From assembly GCA_014529385.2 (NCBI GenBank), contig CM043971.1:60094709-60158708 (forward strand): a stretch of DNA of 64,000 nt, in the 5' to 3' direction. The notes under the pieces are model-generated. The model was not told the origin of the DNA and did no database searches. It was given only the letters and a program-made list of their open reading frames with translations. A program made the position numbers and the translations under genes. The DNA comes from Adiantum capillus-veneris. Taxonomy: Eukaryota; Streptophyta; Polypodiopsida; Polypodiales; Pteridaceae. Each line of letters starts with the position of its first letter. The first letter of the stretch is position 1. Below, piece by piece: positions 1-12,599 of this stretch.

Positions 1-486
1 TGTGCATACTATAGACGCTTCATAGAAAAGTTCTCACAAATTGCGGGAGACCATTACATGACCTAACAAAGAAAAAAGTTCGGTATTCATGGTCTGTCAA
101 CCTGTTGCTTACACTTCTGGTTCTCTCAAAGCCATTTGATGTCCAATGTGACTCTTGTGGGTATTTCTTTGGAGCTGGTTTGCTCCAAGAAGGACATGCC
201 ATAGCCTATAAAATTCAAAGGCTCGACCCTATTGAGCAAGCTGAAAAGGAACTCCTTGTAGTTCTATATGCCTTAGACACATAGAAGCACTATTTATTGG
301 GAACTCCTTTCATTCTACGGACGGATCACCAAAGCATTAAGTACTTCATGATGCAGACCACGCTCTCCAAGAAACAAATAACATCAGCACATTTTGTTTC
401 TTAATTTCATTTTCATATTGATCACATTGCAGGCACGCATAATCAAGTAGCCGATGCACTCTCAAGACGGCCGAAACTGAATGCGG
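1..486 (+). pseudogene. Ty3/gypsy pol fragment: end of reverse transcriptase and RNase H
   Basis: The segment reads as the C-terminal part of a Ty3/gypsy polyprotein. It begins in the RT thumb (YRRFIEKFSQIAG), continues through an RNase H start (CDSCGYFFGAGLLQ) and an RTDHQSIKYF motif, and ends with the family hallmark DALSRRPKLNAV. A TAG replaces a residue in the ALDT-KHYLLGT stretch near 281, and another stop lies near 402, so the copy is dead. The window edge cuts the upstream part. The frame stops at 486, where an LTR begins, and resumes at 3936, so this fragment and 3936-4827 are two halves of one pol gene split by a later insertion. The family call is firm; the lineage within Ty3/gypsy was not resolved. 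Confidence 0.85.
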
Positions 487-1346
487 TGTTGGGCGCATTT
501 CTGACCGGTTTTTTGTAAATTTGTACATACAGACATGACACCTGATGTCAAAAGTGTGTGTGGGCTTTTTTTTTGTGGGGTTTTTAGCTTGCTTTAGCAA
601 GCACATGTTTATGCATTGCAAGTCACTAGTCTAGTGACAGCTGTCGAGCTACTATAAGGGCCCCTGAGTGAGTTTTTTGAAGTGAGACTTGTATATAACT
701 TAAACTCGTGTACAAAATTAAAATAAAATTCAGCCAAATTTCAGAATTTTGCAGGTCTGAGCTTGTTCCGGCTTCTGGATGTCTTTGAATGCATTTTTTT
801 GCCCTCGAGTAGCTCTCTACACCTAGTCTTCCTGCTACAGCATCTTGTTCGCGTTGATTTTGCACATAGTTGTGCGTGGGTTCGATTTGAATTATTTCAA
901 CAATTTTGTTGCACATTTTTTTAAGTTTGAAATCATGTCTTTTGGAGTTGGGGTTTTGGAGTTATGGTATGTCCTCTGGAACCTACAATGTATGGCAGCT
1001 TTGGGACAAAACAATGTAGGTTGAATTGTGGAAACCTATACCTCTTGTGGGTGATGTATGCTTTGAAGGGGGAGTTTTAAAGTGGTTTTTGATGAAAGGG
1101 AAAGCTTTGTTTTCAAGAGCATTGGTAGGAGATGTCCGTAATTCCGTGCCTAAACAGGTTTCTTCCTTCTTTGTGGCATAGTCTCTTGGGTGGATGACGA
1201 CCAGTAAATTCCCAAGGGTAATACTCTTGTTAGAATAGTGGTGTTTCAAAGGATTTTCTCAAATATTTTGGTGTTCTTTTTGTGCTCTTTCAATGCTCTT
1301 GGGTCACATCGGTATAGAGGTGTTTCAATTTGCTTGTTTCCCAACA
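487..1346 (+). repeat. 5' LTR of the nested element
   Basis: This repeat runs from TGTTGGG to CCCAACA and matches 3062-3935 along its whole length with scattered substitutions and small indels. The visible divergence shows that the insertion is not recent. The promoter and polyadenylation positions within it are not obvious by eye. Confidence 0.85.
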
Positions 1347-1352
1347 GTGTTA

Positions 1353-1371
1353 TGGTGCCCGCCACCGAGGA
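1353..1371 (+). promoter_or_regulatory. Primer-binding-like site of the nested LTR element
   Basis: TGGTGCCCGCCACCGAGGA starts with the expected TGG and lies seven bases after the LTR end. It resembles the common plant Ty3/gypsy primer site TGGCGCCGTTGCCGGGGA (tRNA-Asp type), with several transitions. Its position supports it; the tRNA assignment is tentative. Confidence 0.5.
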
Positions 1372-1404
1372 TCTTCTTCAAGTGACCCTCAATTGACAGC
1401 TTTG

Positions 1405-2943
1405 ATGGCTATGGTGATAGAGTTTCCAAGGTTATATGGTCATGTAGGTGAGGATGCTGATGCATTCATTGAGAAGATTGAGTTTTGTTGTTTGATTGCA
1501 AATAAGAAAGATCCAATGATTATTCTCAAGATTTTGTTCTTTTGCTTGAAAGACGATGCAAGGACATGGTACGATGAGTATGAGTCTTGGTGGAAATCAT
1601 CTCAACCTTCACAAGTGATGAATTATCATGAGGTCAAGAAGTTCTTCCTTGAGGGTTTTAGTATGGTAGAGGACGCAACAAATGTATGGCACTCCATTGA
1701 AGGACTTGTGCAATGTGATGGTCAAAGTGTAGATGCCTTTGTCACGGAATTCAATGCTTTGTGGCGAAGATGGTGTGTTGCTTTGGAAAGTGATGCTCCT
1801 CCTCTTATGATTAAGAAGTTTATGTTTATGCAAAATTTGAGGGCTGATTTCAAGTTTTAGGTTGAGCTTAAAAGGCCACTCACATTCGATGATGCAGTAA
1901 GTATTGCAAAGCATAAGGAATGGAAGCTAGAGAGAGTGAGGCAACTTGGATTGTAGGGTGATATGGAGCCAAAGGTTTGTTTTTGCATTGATGTAGATAC
2001 AAAGAGTGCCTCTAATGCAATATTGTATGATGATGGTTCTATTGATAAAGAGAAAAAAGCATATAATGAGGAGAAAGACGCTAAGATGAATGTACACATC
2101 ATGCCATCCTTGTTGTTTATGCCTCTCAATGGTGTTTCAGATGCAAAAGATGATGTTTCTACAAATGTAAAAGTTTATGAGAAGGAAAAGGATGCAATAA
2201 ATGAATTCTTAATGAATGATCATGATAAGAATCAAGGAGATGCCATTGTTGATATATTTTATGTACATACACGGAAAGATGAGCATGTGTGTGATGCAAA
2301 AGTGGATGTTGAGTATCCCTCTCCGTTATATGAAGTCATTGACAATGATTTACGAGTCAATGAGGATACTTATATGGAAGTGAATGATGTGAATGAAGAG
2401 CTATCTCAAATGTCTGCTATTGTTGAACCTTTTCCAATAAATGATAATGCTATTGAGCATGTTGTGGACCTTGCTAATGAGGAGATTTTCCATGAGGACT
2501 CTCGTGCTTGTATCTATGATGATGTATGCAGCCATGCCTTGATCAAGAAGGAGAATTTGGAGGTGTTTGAGGATGTGGAATGCCGTGAAAATGTAATATG
2601 GATGCCTAAAGATGATATGGTTGATGATTCCTTGATTGATCCTTATGCTAAGGATAGGAAGCTATGTGTAGAAGATGTCTTACATATCAAACATGGTATG
2701 GTTGAATTGGATGGATGCTTAATGAAGAGTGGGGGTAATGATATGAATATGCATGAGGATATGAAAATAGTTGAGTTAAAGGTTGAAGACCTTTTGGAGG
2801 AGATGTTAAAGGCTTCTTTGGATGTTGTAGTTGTGAAATACTTTCTCTGTGTGGTATCTGTTGAGAGTACTTTATGCCTAAACAGGATTTGGATTCTACA
2901 TATGGTTTATGCTTTGATATTAGGAGTGACACAATTGATATAG
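1405..2943 (+). pseudogene. Gag-like protein with long acidic extension (two in-frame TAG stops)
   Basis: A single reading frame runs from the first in-frame ATG at 1405 to 2943, broken only by TAG at 1858-1860 and at 1954-1956. The first 150 codons look like a retrotransposon gag domain: FPRLYGHVGEDADAFIEKIE, then DDARTWYDEYESWW, then a FFLEGFSMVEDATNVWHSIEGL-type helix and FVTEFNALWRRW. The remaining part, from about 1963, is rich in Asp and Glu, shows no zinc knuckle and no pol motif, and I do not recognise it. Both stops could come from CAG to TAG, the change expected from cytosine methylation. The gag call is by pattern; the role of the acidic part is unknown. Confidence 0.65.
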
Positions 2944-3061
2944 CTGGTGTTTCTTCATGCATTTTGTGCTTATATTGTATGGACCTTTGATTCGGGTGGA
3001 CAATATGCTTATGCTACTGCTGAGCATGAATGCTCTAGCAGACTGAGGGGTTGGCAAACTA

Positions 3062-3935
3062 TGTTGGGCGCATTTCTGACACACTGTTTTTTGTAAATTT
3101 GTACATATTGACATGACACCCGATGTCAAAAGTGTGTGTGGGATTTATTTTTGTCGGGTTTTTAGCTTGCTTTAGCAAGCACATGTACGTGCACTGCAAG
3201 TCGCTAGTCTAGTGACAGTTGTCGGGCTATTGTAAGTGCCCGTGAGTGTGGTTTTTTGAAGTGAGACTTGTATATAACTTAAACTCATGTACAAACTTAA
3301 ACAAGTTCATCCAAAGTTCAGAGTTTTTCAGGTCTAAGCTCGTTCTGGCTTCTTGATGCCTTTGGATGCAGTTTTTTGCCCTCGATTAGCTATCTTTACA
3401 CCTAGTCTTTTTTCTACAGCATCCTGTTCGAGTTGATTTTTCACATAGTTGTGTGTGGATTAGATTTGAAGGATTTCAAAACTTCTGTTGCAGAGTTTGC
3501 AGAAATTTCTTGAAGTTTGAAATCATGTCTTTTGGAGTTGGGGTTTTGGAGTTATGGTTTGTTCTTTGCAACCTACAATGTATGGCAACTTTGGGGCAAA
3601 ACTATGTAGGTTGAATTGTGGAAACCCATACATCTTGTGGGTGATGTATTCTTTGAATGGGGAGTTTTTAAGTGGTTTTTGATGAAAGGGAAAGATTTGT
3701 TTTCAAGAGAATTGGTAGGCGACATCCGTAATTCCGTGCCTAAACAGGTTTCTTCCTTCTCTGTGGCATAGTCTCTTGGTGGGCGACGGCCAGTAGATTC
3801 CCAAGGGGACTACTCTTGTTGTATTAGTGATGTTTCAAAGGATTTTTTCAAAGATTTTGGTGTTATTTTTGTGCTCTTTCAATGATCTTTTGTGACATCG
3901 CTATAGAGGTGTTTGAGTTTGCTTGTTTCCCAATA
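3062..3935 (+). repeat. 3' LTR of the nested element
   Basis: This is a direct repeat of 487-1346, starting TGTTGGGCGCATTTCTGAC and ending CCCAATA, where the left copy has CCCAACA. The polypurine tract expected just upstream is weak (GAGGGG near 3050). Confidence 0.85.
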
Positions 3936-4827
3936 GCAGTTTCCATAACAACTCACAATTATCTATCTTCTATGATAGATGAGTACGCTAATGATCCGGA
4001 TTTGAGAGATGTGATTTGCACTAGGGAAGAAAGAAGCACCATTTAACTTACAAGATGGTTATCTTCTCTATGGAAATAGACTATGCATTACTAACTCACT
4101 ACGTGAGAAAGTAATGTATGAATCTCATGCTCCTCCTTATGCGGGGCATAGAGGGATTTAGTCTACCCTAAAAGGGATTGAAACATATTTCTGTTGGCCT
4201 GCCATGAAAGAAAACATACAAGAGTATGTTTCTAAACGTGTGGTATGCCAAAAGACAAAGTTTGATAGAGGGAAGCAATCTGGATTGCTTCAACCGTTGC
4301 CAATCCCTAATTCTCCATGGGAGAGCATATCCATGGCTTTTATCTTTGGATTTCCCAAGTCTATCCATAAGAATACGGGAATATGGACGATAGTACATAA
4401 GTTCAGTAGACAGGTTCAGTAAACAAGTTCATTTTATACCTGACAAAAAGACTATCAAAGCCCATCAAATGGCAAGCCTCTTCATCTCACAAATCTTCAA
4501 GTACCATGGCTTGCCAATGTCCATAGTGACGGATAGAGATCCTAGAATGACCAATAATTTTTGGAAGGATCTCTTTGAGAATTTAGGGACAAGGCTAAAA
4601 TTCTCTTTAGCATATCACCCACAAATGAATGGCCAAAGTGAAATAGCTAACCTAAGAATCCTTGATCTACTAAAAGTCTATGTAACGGAAGTAGATCAAA
4701 GGTCCCAATGGCAGAAATACTTACCCTTAGTGGAGTATGACTACAATAATACTGTACATACCTCCACAGGAAAAGCACCTTTTGAGGTAATTGAGGAAGA
4801 TCTAACAGTCCTCCAAGAGAGAGGTAC
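3936..4827 (+). pseudogene. Ty3/gypsy pol fragment: integrase
   Basis: This is the continuation of the pol fragment at 1-486. It shows an integrase zinc-binding region (SHAPPYAGHRGI, later VVCQKTK) and then the core: PWESISMAFIFGFPKS, IVTDRDPRM, and AYHPQMNGQSEIAN. The usual first catalytic Asp in SMDF is Ala here (SMAF), and one Cys of the HHCC motif appears to be Arg, so key residues are lost as well as the frame. Stops occur near 4047, 4159 and 4420, and there is a shift near 4425. The reading ends at an LTR that starts at 4828, just after the PFEVIEE stretch, before any chromodomain. Confidence 0.85.
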
Positions 4828-5179
4828 TGTCATAAGAACCAATATCTAATTCTCCTAAATGATTTTCTCATGTTAAACTGGTCATTTAAAATGGGAAAGT
4901 ACTAGGGGAGAAAAAGCTAGAATATTGGTTAAGGTGTCAGATTGGCCACAGTAGGGATCCAAAGGGGGGGCCATCTGCAAAAGAGCAATGTGCAAACAAT
5001 GGGCTTCAAAGACCCTAAGGTTCATCCCATTGAGACATCCAAAATGGTAAGGTTCCAAAATTCAATGTAAAGTCCAATGGTCCAACCCTTGGGAAAATTG
5101 GATGCTTTGTAGTGTGCCAAAAAATAATTGCAAGCTCCTACATAGGCGGGGGCAAGCCCTTTTAGTAGGGGATGAGAGA

Positions 5180-5218
<39 letters not shown>

Positions 5219-6419
5219 GCAAGCCCCTTTACACAAAGGGAATAATGGACATATGTCATCTCCCTAGGCCAATTTCCCACAAGGTGCATTCAAATCCTAT
5301 TGGATGGCCATAGAGGTGGACCAATGAGAAGTAGGCTAGAGTAAATCTAGTTTAATTCATTTGAAAATACTTGATAAAAGAACCAATAAGAATTAAGCTC
5401 TCTAGAAGACTATTGGCCACTCTCCCAAGGGGTCCAACGAGCATTCAGCAGCCCAATGGCTTGCCTGATTCGTATCCGCCAGAAGACTAAGGGGTGCAAT
5501 GAGATTTTAATTGAATTAATTAACTACCTAAAGCCCTCACAAAAGGGAAAAAGGGGACACATGTCACAAGGTTATCACTTATGCTTCTCAATTTTCATTG
5601 GCTAAGCTTTGCAGGGTCCAATGGGGTTCCAGCATGAGTAATTTGCAAGAGGGGTCGACCTAGAAAGAGAGGGGGCTGATTTTGGCAAGGAATTATCACA
5701 CACACACTCACACAATCGCATGTGTGAAGCAAGAAGACTCTCTCTCCTTCTCAAACTTTAATGGAAAGCTCATCACCTACTCCAATCTTGTGAGAAGGGA
5801 GGCCTACACCAACAACTCTTGGCTTTGTGATGCAATTCCAACCGAGAGCCAAGCTTCAATGCATGTTCATTGCCTCTCCCATGATAATTACTAAGCTATG
5901 CTAAGCTATTATGAGTGATTATGTGAGAAGATATACTTCTTTCTCGTAAGACTACTCGTTCCTCTCAACGTACTCTCATACCCTGCTAGCTCTCACCATC
6001 TTCGAAGGTACGTGAGGTATTGGGTATGAGACCGTGAGGGGATTGATGTTGTGTTTTAAGTGTTTGCTTAGTGCTTGAAGCTTCCATCTTCATTGCACTA
6101 GCTATTTATTGAAGGAACATCAAAAATTGTATTGTAAAATGTCTCCCTTGATGGGGGAACCTATAATACAAAGCCTTTTGGAGGGAGGGCCGGCTCCATA
6201 TAAATGTGGTCCTCAACTGTTGTCAATAGCTTAATTTCTCTCTCTTTTGAAGTATTGTCCATGCCTATCTAACTAGGTGTTATGATTTTTGTTGCTCTCT
6301 CCATCCAAGCAATCTTGCTATGCTCATTAGGAATCTATTCTAATGAAATGCTCACTATGTTTATGCTATTTACTGCTACACACAAGTTACTAAGCCATTA
6401 AATGTTACAGGTATCGTCC
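4828..6419 (+). mobile_element. Solo LTR, family A, copy 1
   Basis: The segment begins TGTCATAAGAACC and ends TGTTACA. It is flanked by GGTAC on the left and GGTAT on the right, a plausible 5-bp target duplication with one transition. It aligns over its whole length with 13950-15529 in the same orientation, and its first 130 bp or so match the minus-strand LTR ending at 25797. It has no long reading frame. The left end abuts the truncated integrase at 4827. I call it a solo LTR because of its ends and flanks; the parent element is not in the window. Confidence 0.65.
5178..5214. repeat. (CA)n microsatellite inside the solo LTR
   Basis: About 17 CA units. The second LTR copy has a shorter CA run at the matching place (14314-14336), so the tract was already present in the ancestral LTR. 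Confidence 0.95.
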
Positions 6420-8239
6420 ACACATGTACAGCTAGGAAGGACAATTAATCGATCATGGTCTTAGGCCTATCCTCGGCACATAGGATGGTTTCCCACTTAA
6501 TTCTTGGAATCTAGACCATGTAGGTGGATGAGCTACCTCATTTTGGGTGCAAGGGGGTAAGGAGTGCAATAAAAATCCAACTATTTGGGAACATTCCTTG
6601 AGAGGGCTCATGGGACTCGGCGAGGTCTATAAGTTTTAAATGTCATTGGTTGTTGCATAAGAGAAAATGGGGTTCCAGTTTATATTTCTCAAATTTTAGA
6701 TGTGAGAGATTTTCTAAATTCTAGATGCAATTGATAATAATATGTTTTTATTTGTTGGATAGAAGACACAAAGGAATAAATGGCAGTATGGTTGTGCTCC
6801 AAACGATGGGGAAAAAGGCATCAAACAATGGTCATGCATTGACAAAAGGTGAAAAAAACATTGAACCCCAACCATGGTATTATTATGATTAAGTTTGTTT
6901 AGATTTGTCTTCCCCTATAAGGTAGAGACTAGAGTCATTCTCCCCCTATACTTTGTATCCTATAAGGTATTATTATGATTAAGTTTGTTTAGATTTGTCT
7001 TCCCCTATAAGGTAGAGACTAGAGTCATTCTCCCCTTATACTTTGTATTCTTGTGCCTTTATGGATAGGAACTCACACTTGGTACCATAACAGTTGGGTT
7101 GTACACTCAACTACGCCAGGTCCGCCAAAGCACAAGGACTTTTGTATTCATTATTTGTGTTACTTACTTGTATGTTTGTACTTTTTTGAGAATGTTGATA
7201 CTACAACCTAGATTAGTGTAAATGGGAGATGTGATTATTTCATGTCATTTTTGGTATTTTGATTGACGTATGACATGTATTTTTCTTTGTTCGCTGAGTT
7301 TTAATTTTTGGCGGTCTATGATGGCTTCGCTTGAGACAATCACAAACCCGTTCGACAACTATGTTCAAAGGGAATGGAGTAGAAGCCAATGTTGGGCCAT
7401 GACTCTAGATGAGTCCGACAATGAATTGGGAAATACTACCATCAACCTAAGGAAAAATAAGTGGTACAAAGAAGTTAAAACACATATTTTGGTTTAGAGG
7501 CATAGATAGTGCAAGTTCTTGCATTACAAAGGACAATGAGAAAGTGTTGCATATGATATGGGTGTTGTAGATGATATGGGTGTACAACAAATTAGCAAAG
7601 GTCATCCCTAATAACAAAGTGAAGGCCTTTGAAAGATGTTCCTATAGCTTAACATATCTACCTTCCGACTATATCATACTTGAAACTATGGAGAACCTAC
7701 CTTCTTTCATAAGCTAAAACACTTGAGAGACATTATCTTAATCATAAAATTCTAATTTTGTAGTAAGATCTATTGAGAAAATTTTGTTCTGACATGATGG
7801 TTGTGCTACCCATGCTGGTAGGATGCCAAATATGTGTTTAAATCTCTTACGATGATTTTGAGTGATGGGGCTAAGCCATTTTTCTGTTTTAGAGTCTAAA
7901 ATCTGTTGTTTGGCTTCTTGCACCACAAGGAACTTTGGACACATTTCTATATAGTAAAAAAACTATGATTGCTAGGCAACTTACTAAATCGAATACACGT
8001 ATCTAGTAAGAGTGCAAACATGTAATAATGAGAAAACTCCTAGATGGTTATAGCCACAACATTCTAACTATATAGCAGTTTTATCTGACTATATAGCAAG
8101 AAATAAAGGTCCACATTCTAGCTATATAGCAGTTTAATCTCACCATATAGCACAACTAGGAGTTCTCTTCTTACTAGCTTGTACATTGTCTAGCTGCCCG
8201 TTAAACATGTACATTGTACATTGGTCTAGTGATTACGTT
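6420..8239. other. Gene-free stretch with small tandem repeats
   Basis: A 90-bp unit is tandemly duplicated from 6877 to about 7056; both units start GTATTATTATGATTAAG. A 75-codon open frame at 7270-7497 has no features I recognise. Around 8070-8155 the phrase CTATATAGCAGTTT recurs twice with a related CTATATAGCA between. I see no convincing gene here. Confidence 0.5.
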
Positions 8240-10310
8240 GTACATTGTCTAGCTTCCCGTTAAACATGAACTCCACAGGTACCAAGCACATGTTTCATGT
8301 GAGCTCTAGCATGCCATTCTCCAACACTACACACTTGACTGCATCATCAGACAAATCCTCCCTCACATGCGCGCCCAACGGACCTAGTGCAATACTTACT
8401 TTTCTGCACAAGCTGGGCAGCCAAGAGTGACATTTCTCCTTGTCATGGTAGTCATTCACCTAGAAAAATGCTTCGTGGATTAGACCCTCCCCAGCCTTAT
8501 TGAAAAACTTCACAGTTGAGGCTTCAATGTCTTTTCCCTTATGTGCGGTGAAATCTGTGATGCCTGCCAATCCAATCACGCTGTTGAGGCGATCCCCAGG
8601 TTGCTTGCTCTCACGTAACCTACAAGAATCTTCCAACACCCCAGCCAAAGTAGGAAACGTGAAAAAAAGAAATCTCATAAGTTGAATCTAACTCTGCAAA
8701 TTATCCAGCCACAAATTGGCTATGCACAGATCCCTGAAAACAGAGTCCACAGATGTCATTATATGATTAAACATGTTGTTTAACTGAAACTAGTTGAAAA
8801 CAAGGAAATCAACCGATGGTGTCCTCTTCATGAAGCATATTACTTAAAAGAGGCACCAGTTAACAACACTTCATTCCTCAGTTGATCAGGAAGAGCTTCC
8901 AAGTGGGTGCAAAAATTCCTATAATCGTCACTAGCATTGCAAGAAGGAATGTTGTCAACAATTCCCACGTTACTGGTCGTGAAATGGACGACAGTATCTA
9001 ATAGAGCATCCCAGTCATCAAGGAAGGTGGCCGAACGGAAACCCTCTGTCATCTGATTCAAAAGATGGAATATCTTTTCGAATCAGTTGGCCTCCATCTG
9101 GGCACGTGAACCAGCAAGAACAAACATAGTTTGCAGCCATCCAGGCATGATGCATACATTTACATACCCTCCAATTTAGCCTTCTGCAAATCACAATTTA
9201 CAAAATCGTCGATCACCCGAGCAAGCTGCTTCAAGCGATCACATATAGGTCTACAATCCTTAGGAAGAGACTTATAAACTTTTCTACTCTGGAAGACATC
9301 CAATACAAGAATCCAATACTCGGGGGAGCACTCTTGGCAGAGGCGCTCCAGACCACCAAATGCTTTTCTGATCTTGCATTGCTTGTAGAGGAACTCATAG
9401 GTTAGGCATTTGTCGATCACCCTATTCTATATGCAAATACATCACAGATTTAGATATTTTGTACCTGCAAACTAATTTCAACGATACAAAGTACTCAATA
9501 CTCCCTCAAGCAATCTACACTCATTATCAAAAAATGCCTTGTTGTAGGCACAATCAGATCAAAACATCTGAGAATAATCGCTCAAGCCAATTAGTACCTG
9601 CAATTGTCCCCCTTGTTTAGCTTTGCTCAGATTGCAAACTGCAGTTCAGCAGGTCCACATTTGATACAGAGCCCCCTCTCAATCCCAAAGAACGGGTTGC
9701 ATGTTTATAGCTACTACCTGGCACCGACAAGGATATATTTTAAAAAGGTAAATTTTCAACAAGATGACTATTCCTCATCTGTGACTACAATTACCATGTG
9801 CATGGATGACTTACTGCTTCTACTAATTGAACTCGTTAGCTTATTCCATGACCGAGAATTGAAATTTTGTACATTACCAAGAAGCCAGAAAACCATTCTT
9901 TGCTATACTGATGACTGAAGGCCTACTTCATTCTCCGTGTGTTTCCAAGCAAGGCCCAAGTCTCTTGCATGTCGCTGCAATCTACTCATTACATCCATGT
10001 AGGATCCGTTGTTGTTGTTTGCAGACCCTGCCTCTGTGAACGCCACGCATCAATGGCCCCTCGAGAACCTGCTCGTGAGCTTCAGAACGAGTATATTGGC
10101 TCTGGTCATGTTGGGCGGGGGGGGGGGGAGAGACCCATAGATAATGTGTCCATCAGTGTCAGTATAGTGAGGTACCAAGCCTGCTTCCTCCAAAGCTTCC
10201 ATCGCTACACCGGAAGGGATGACAAGCCGGTCATGGACAACGCTGATGCCAGTGGCCTCTCACATCATCATCCTCTGCATCTCAGCATGAATTTTCACGG
10301 AGAGCCAAGA
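8240..10310 (-). pseudogene. Remains of a multi-exon gene of unknown function
   Basis: Several minus-strand open segments look like successive exons. The best is about 9425-9169: it is preceded by an AG acceptor (TATAGAATAG), ends at a GTATGT donor, and encodes YKQCKIRKAFGGLERLCQEC and further charged residues. The next open segment, about 9110-8850, follows a CAG acceptor and has one TGA where Trp is likely (near 9080), then TEGFRSATFLDDWDALL. Further pieces lie at about 8740-8460 (ITDFTAHKGKDIEASTVKFF) and 8455-8270. An upstream part near 10230-9900 reads EALEEAGLVPHYTDTDGH and later SRLQRHARDLGLAWKHTENE, separated by a homopolymer of G on the plus strand at about 10117-10128. I do not recognise the family. 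Stops and shifts suggest a decayed copy, though some breaks may be mis-called introns. Confidence 0.45.
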
Positions 10311-10313
10311 TAG

Positions 10314-12599
10314 AAAATATTTTCAAAAATAGGGCAAGAGCGTGTTCACAAAGTGGCCGAGAACGAGGGCCATACTTTGGACACTCAATTAGTGTAGAAA
10401 CTACAGCTTGAGATAATAAAAGTTAGAAAACCTGTGCATAAAAGAAATTAACGATAAATTCACTATATTTGGAAGGTTTTACACTAAATTTCTTCAAACT
10501 CTTTAGGTTTTCTCACCTTCAAGTTTTGAACTTAGAGGTAATTTCCAAACTCAAGCATTGGTACAAACCGTCAACCAGCAGCTAGTCATGCTTGGTTGGG
10601 TCCCCGCTAGAGGGACAGGTACCTTGTGCTCACTTGGTGCTCATTTTGCTAGGGCTCTTACCCTTGAACACTCGAGTCCTAGGGTGGGTCACCCGAGGCG
10701 GAGGTTCCTAGCTTGTTGCTACGAGATCTCTCCGCTTTTTCCAATACATGTGGTGCATCAATTAGGTAGCAATGGTGATGCCTACGTGTGGCTCTTTCTT
10801 GCCGATGGTACGCGGACCTTGCTCGACCATGTTTCATAGCTAATATTCAGAAGTAACATGTGTATCCTCCATCAAGACATCCTGCCCTATGCATCTCGTG
10901 GGGCACTCGACACTTGAGGATAGAGGCTCATGGCGCTCCTGGCTCGTGGAGTCACTATTGCAAACTAATCAGGTTTCTCACTAGCGCCAAGGTTTTTGGG
11001 TTTCTTAACAAATTAGCTATCCTCTTCCCACTCACCCTTAAGATAATTAGAGTGAGGTTTTTCATGAGACTACCTTGAGAACATAGACTACATTGCTCTT
11101 TTTGGTTCACAACCATTCTCCTTTCTTTTGCCATAATTAATGGTAGAATGCACCATCCCCTTAATTAGACATATAGAATGCATTGCTAAACAAGGATTCA
11201 TACAATGATGATTGTAAAGCCTTACTAGGAGCATGAACCTATATTGAGTAGCATGTGTAACTATAGACAACCTTACCTATATTACCCATAAATGTACCAT
11301 CAAAAGATCAAAAACTTTTGGTTGACTACTATACAAGACTTGAAAATATATGACATTGCAAAATTGACTCAAAGGTGGATACCTTATAGGGTTGTCAAAT
11401 TGGATACACAGGAGCGAGAGATATAAAATGTTTATTTGCATTTGCAAAAGGCTTCCTTTTTTATTTTCATATGTAGGATTCCTTGAGGTTCCCGCTTAAT
11501 ATTAAAATCTTTCCATTTAAGCAATTAACATCTACCCGCTTTTGCTTGCTGCTTGTAACCCTTAGCCACACAACCATTCTTTGATTCCATGTAAAGAGAG
11601 AGAATGATAGATCTTGAGCTCTTGCAAGCAAACATGCACACAATTAAGAGAGCACACAATGGAGATGGAGGTTCAAAATATAACATAATAAGGTAACTGC
11701 GGTACAATAGAAAACACAAAACCAATAGCAATTGAGCTAACAAGACAAGGACTATCACTCTTCATGAGTAGACTAGCCCAACCATATAGGGGTGAGAGCT
11801 TCCCACTACTTTCTTGGGCATCTGGCATGGTACATTACAAAAACACATGGTATCAATCATGGGCATGGCATGTTGCTCAATAGATGAGTTGGGACTTACT
11901 TGGTTCATTTTGATTGTATTTTAGTGTTTTATGAAAGGTATGTGCATATGGGGTATTTTGCAATCTAGGTATTAATATGTTCAAAAAAGACTATATCTTT
12001 TGCCAAAAAATACCAATGGAGAACTTAAAAGAGTCTAAGAGAAATCATGCATGATTGATGGTAAGCATGTAACCTTATTATTTTTTTATTGAAAACCAAG
12101 ATGCACTATTAACATGTCCCTTTAGTTCAAATGATTAAGTGCAAATGAGTCCAACAAAATGCAAACCAAAAAAATTAAATCCAATTAGATCACTTGAATT
12201 CAATTTAAAGAGAATTCGAACCATAGCATTGTTCATGAGGCCTCAATTGTCTGCATTTTAAAGAAATTAGGTCAAATGCTAGACCCAAATGCTTCCAATC
12301 AATAGCATTTCAAATAAAGTTATCCTAAACCCAAATTGAGTACATTACAACTAGGTCTAGAGCATCAAATGAGTGGGATTGAGATAAATTGAATTAAATT
12401 TCATGTTGATTGAATGTCAAATGCGTCCGACATAGAGAACTTTAATCGTAAACGAGTTAAATTGAGTGCAATAAAGTGTAACAAGTTCAAGTAACAATTG
12501 ATAAAACATGGGTGCATAACCTCATGTTTTGATCATATGTATGTATGATTTCACTCATTTGTGACTGTCATTGAAAATGTGTGGACCTAAAGTGTGAAA
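10314..12599. other. Gene-free stretch
   Basis: AT-rich sequence with only short open frames. Between 10558 and 11078 two overlapping short frames exist with no recognisable motif. I see no repeats, RNA genes or splice-site-bounded exons here. Confidence 0.4.

Larger units (their letters stand above)
487..3935 (+). mobile_element. Complete non-autonomous LTR retrotransposon nested in a gypsy pol
   Basis: Two direct repeats of about 860-874 bp bound a 1.7-kb interior. Both begin TGTTGGGCGCATTTCTGAC; the left ends CCCAACA and the right CCCAATA, giving short inverted ends TGTTGGG/CCCAACA. Flanking bases are GCGG on the left and GCAG on the right, a 4-bp target duplication with one change. Removing the element puts the gypsy pol frame back in register, which supports the boundaries. 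A primer-binding-like site TGGTGCCCGCCACCGAGGA lies at 1353-1371, seven bases inside the left LTR. The interior holds a gag-type frame plus an acidic frame, and no protease, RT or integrase, so mobility must have depended on another element. Confidence 0.85.

Noticed and set aside
1330-1404. Start of the gag-like frame inside the LTR
   Set aside because: The frame is open there but has no ATG; the first in-frame ATG is at 1405, after the primer-binding-like site.
5022-5289. Open frames with VCVCVC runs
   Set aside because: Translation of the CA microsatellite inside the solo LTR.
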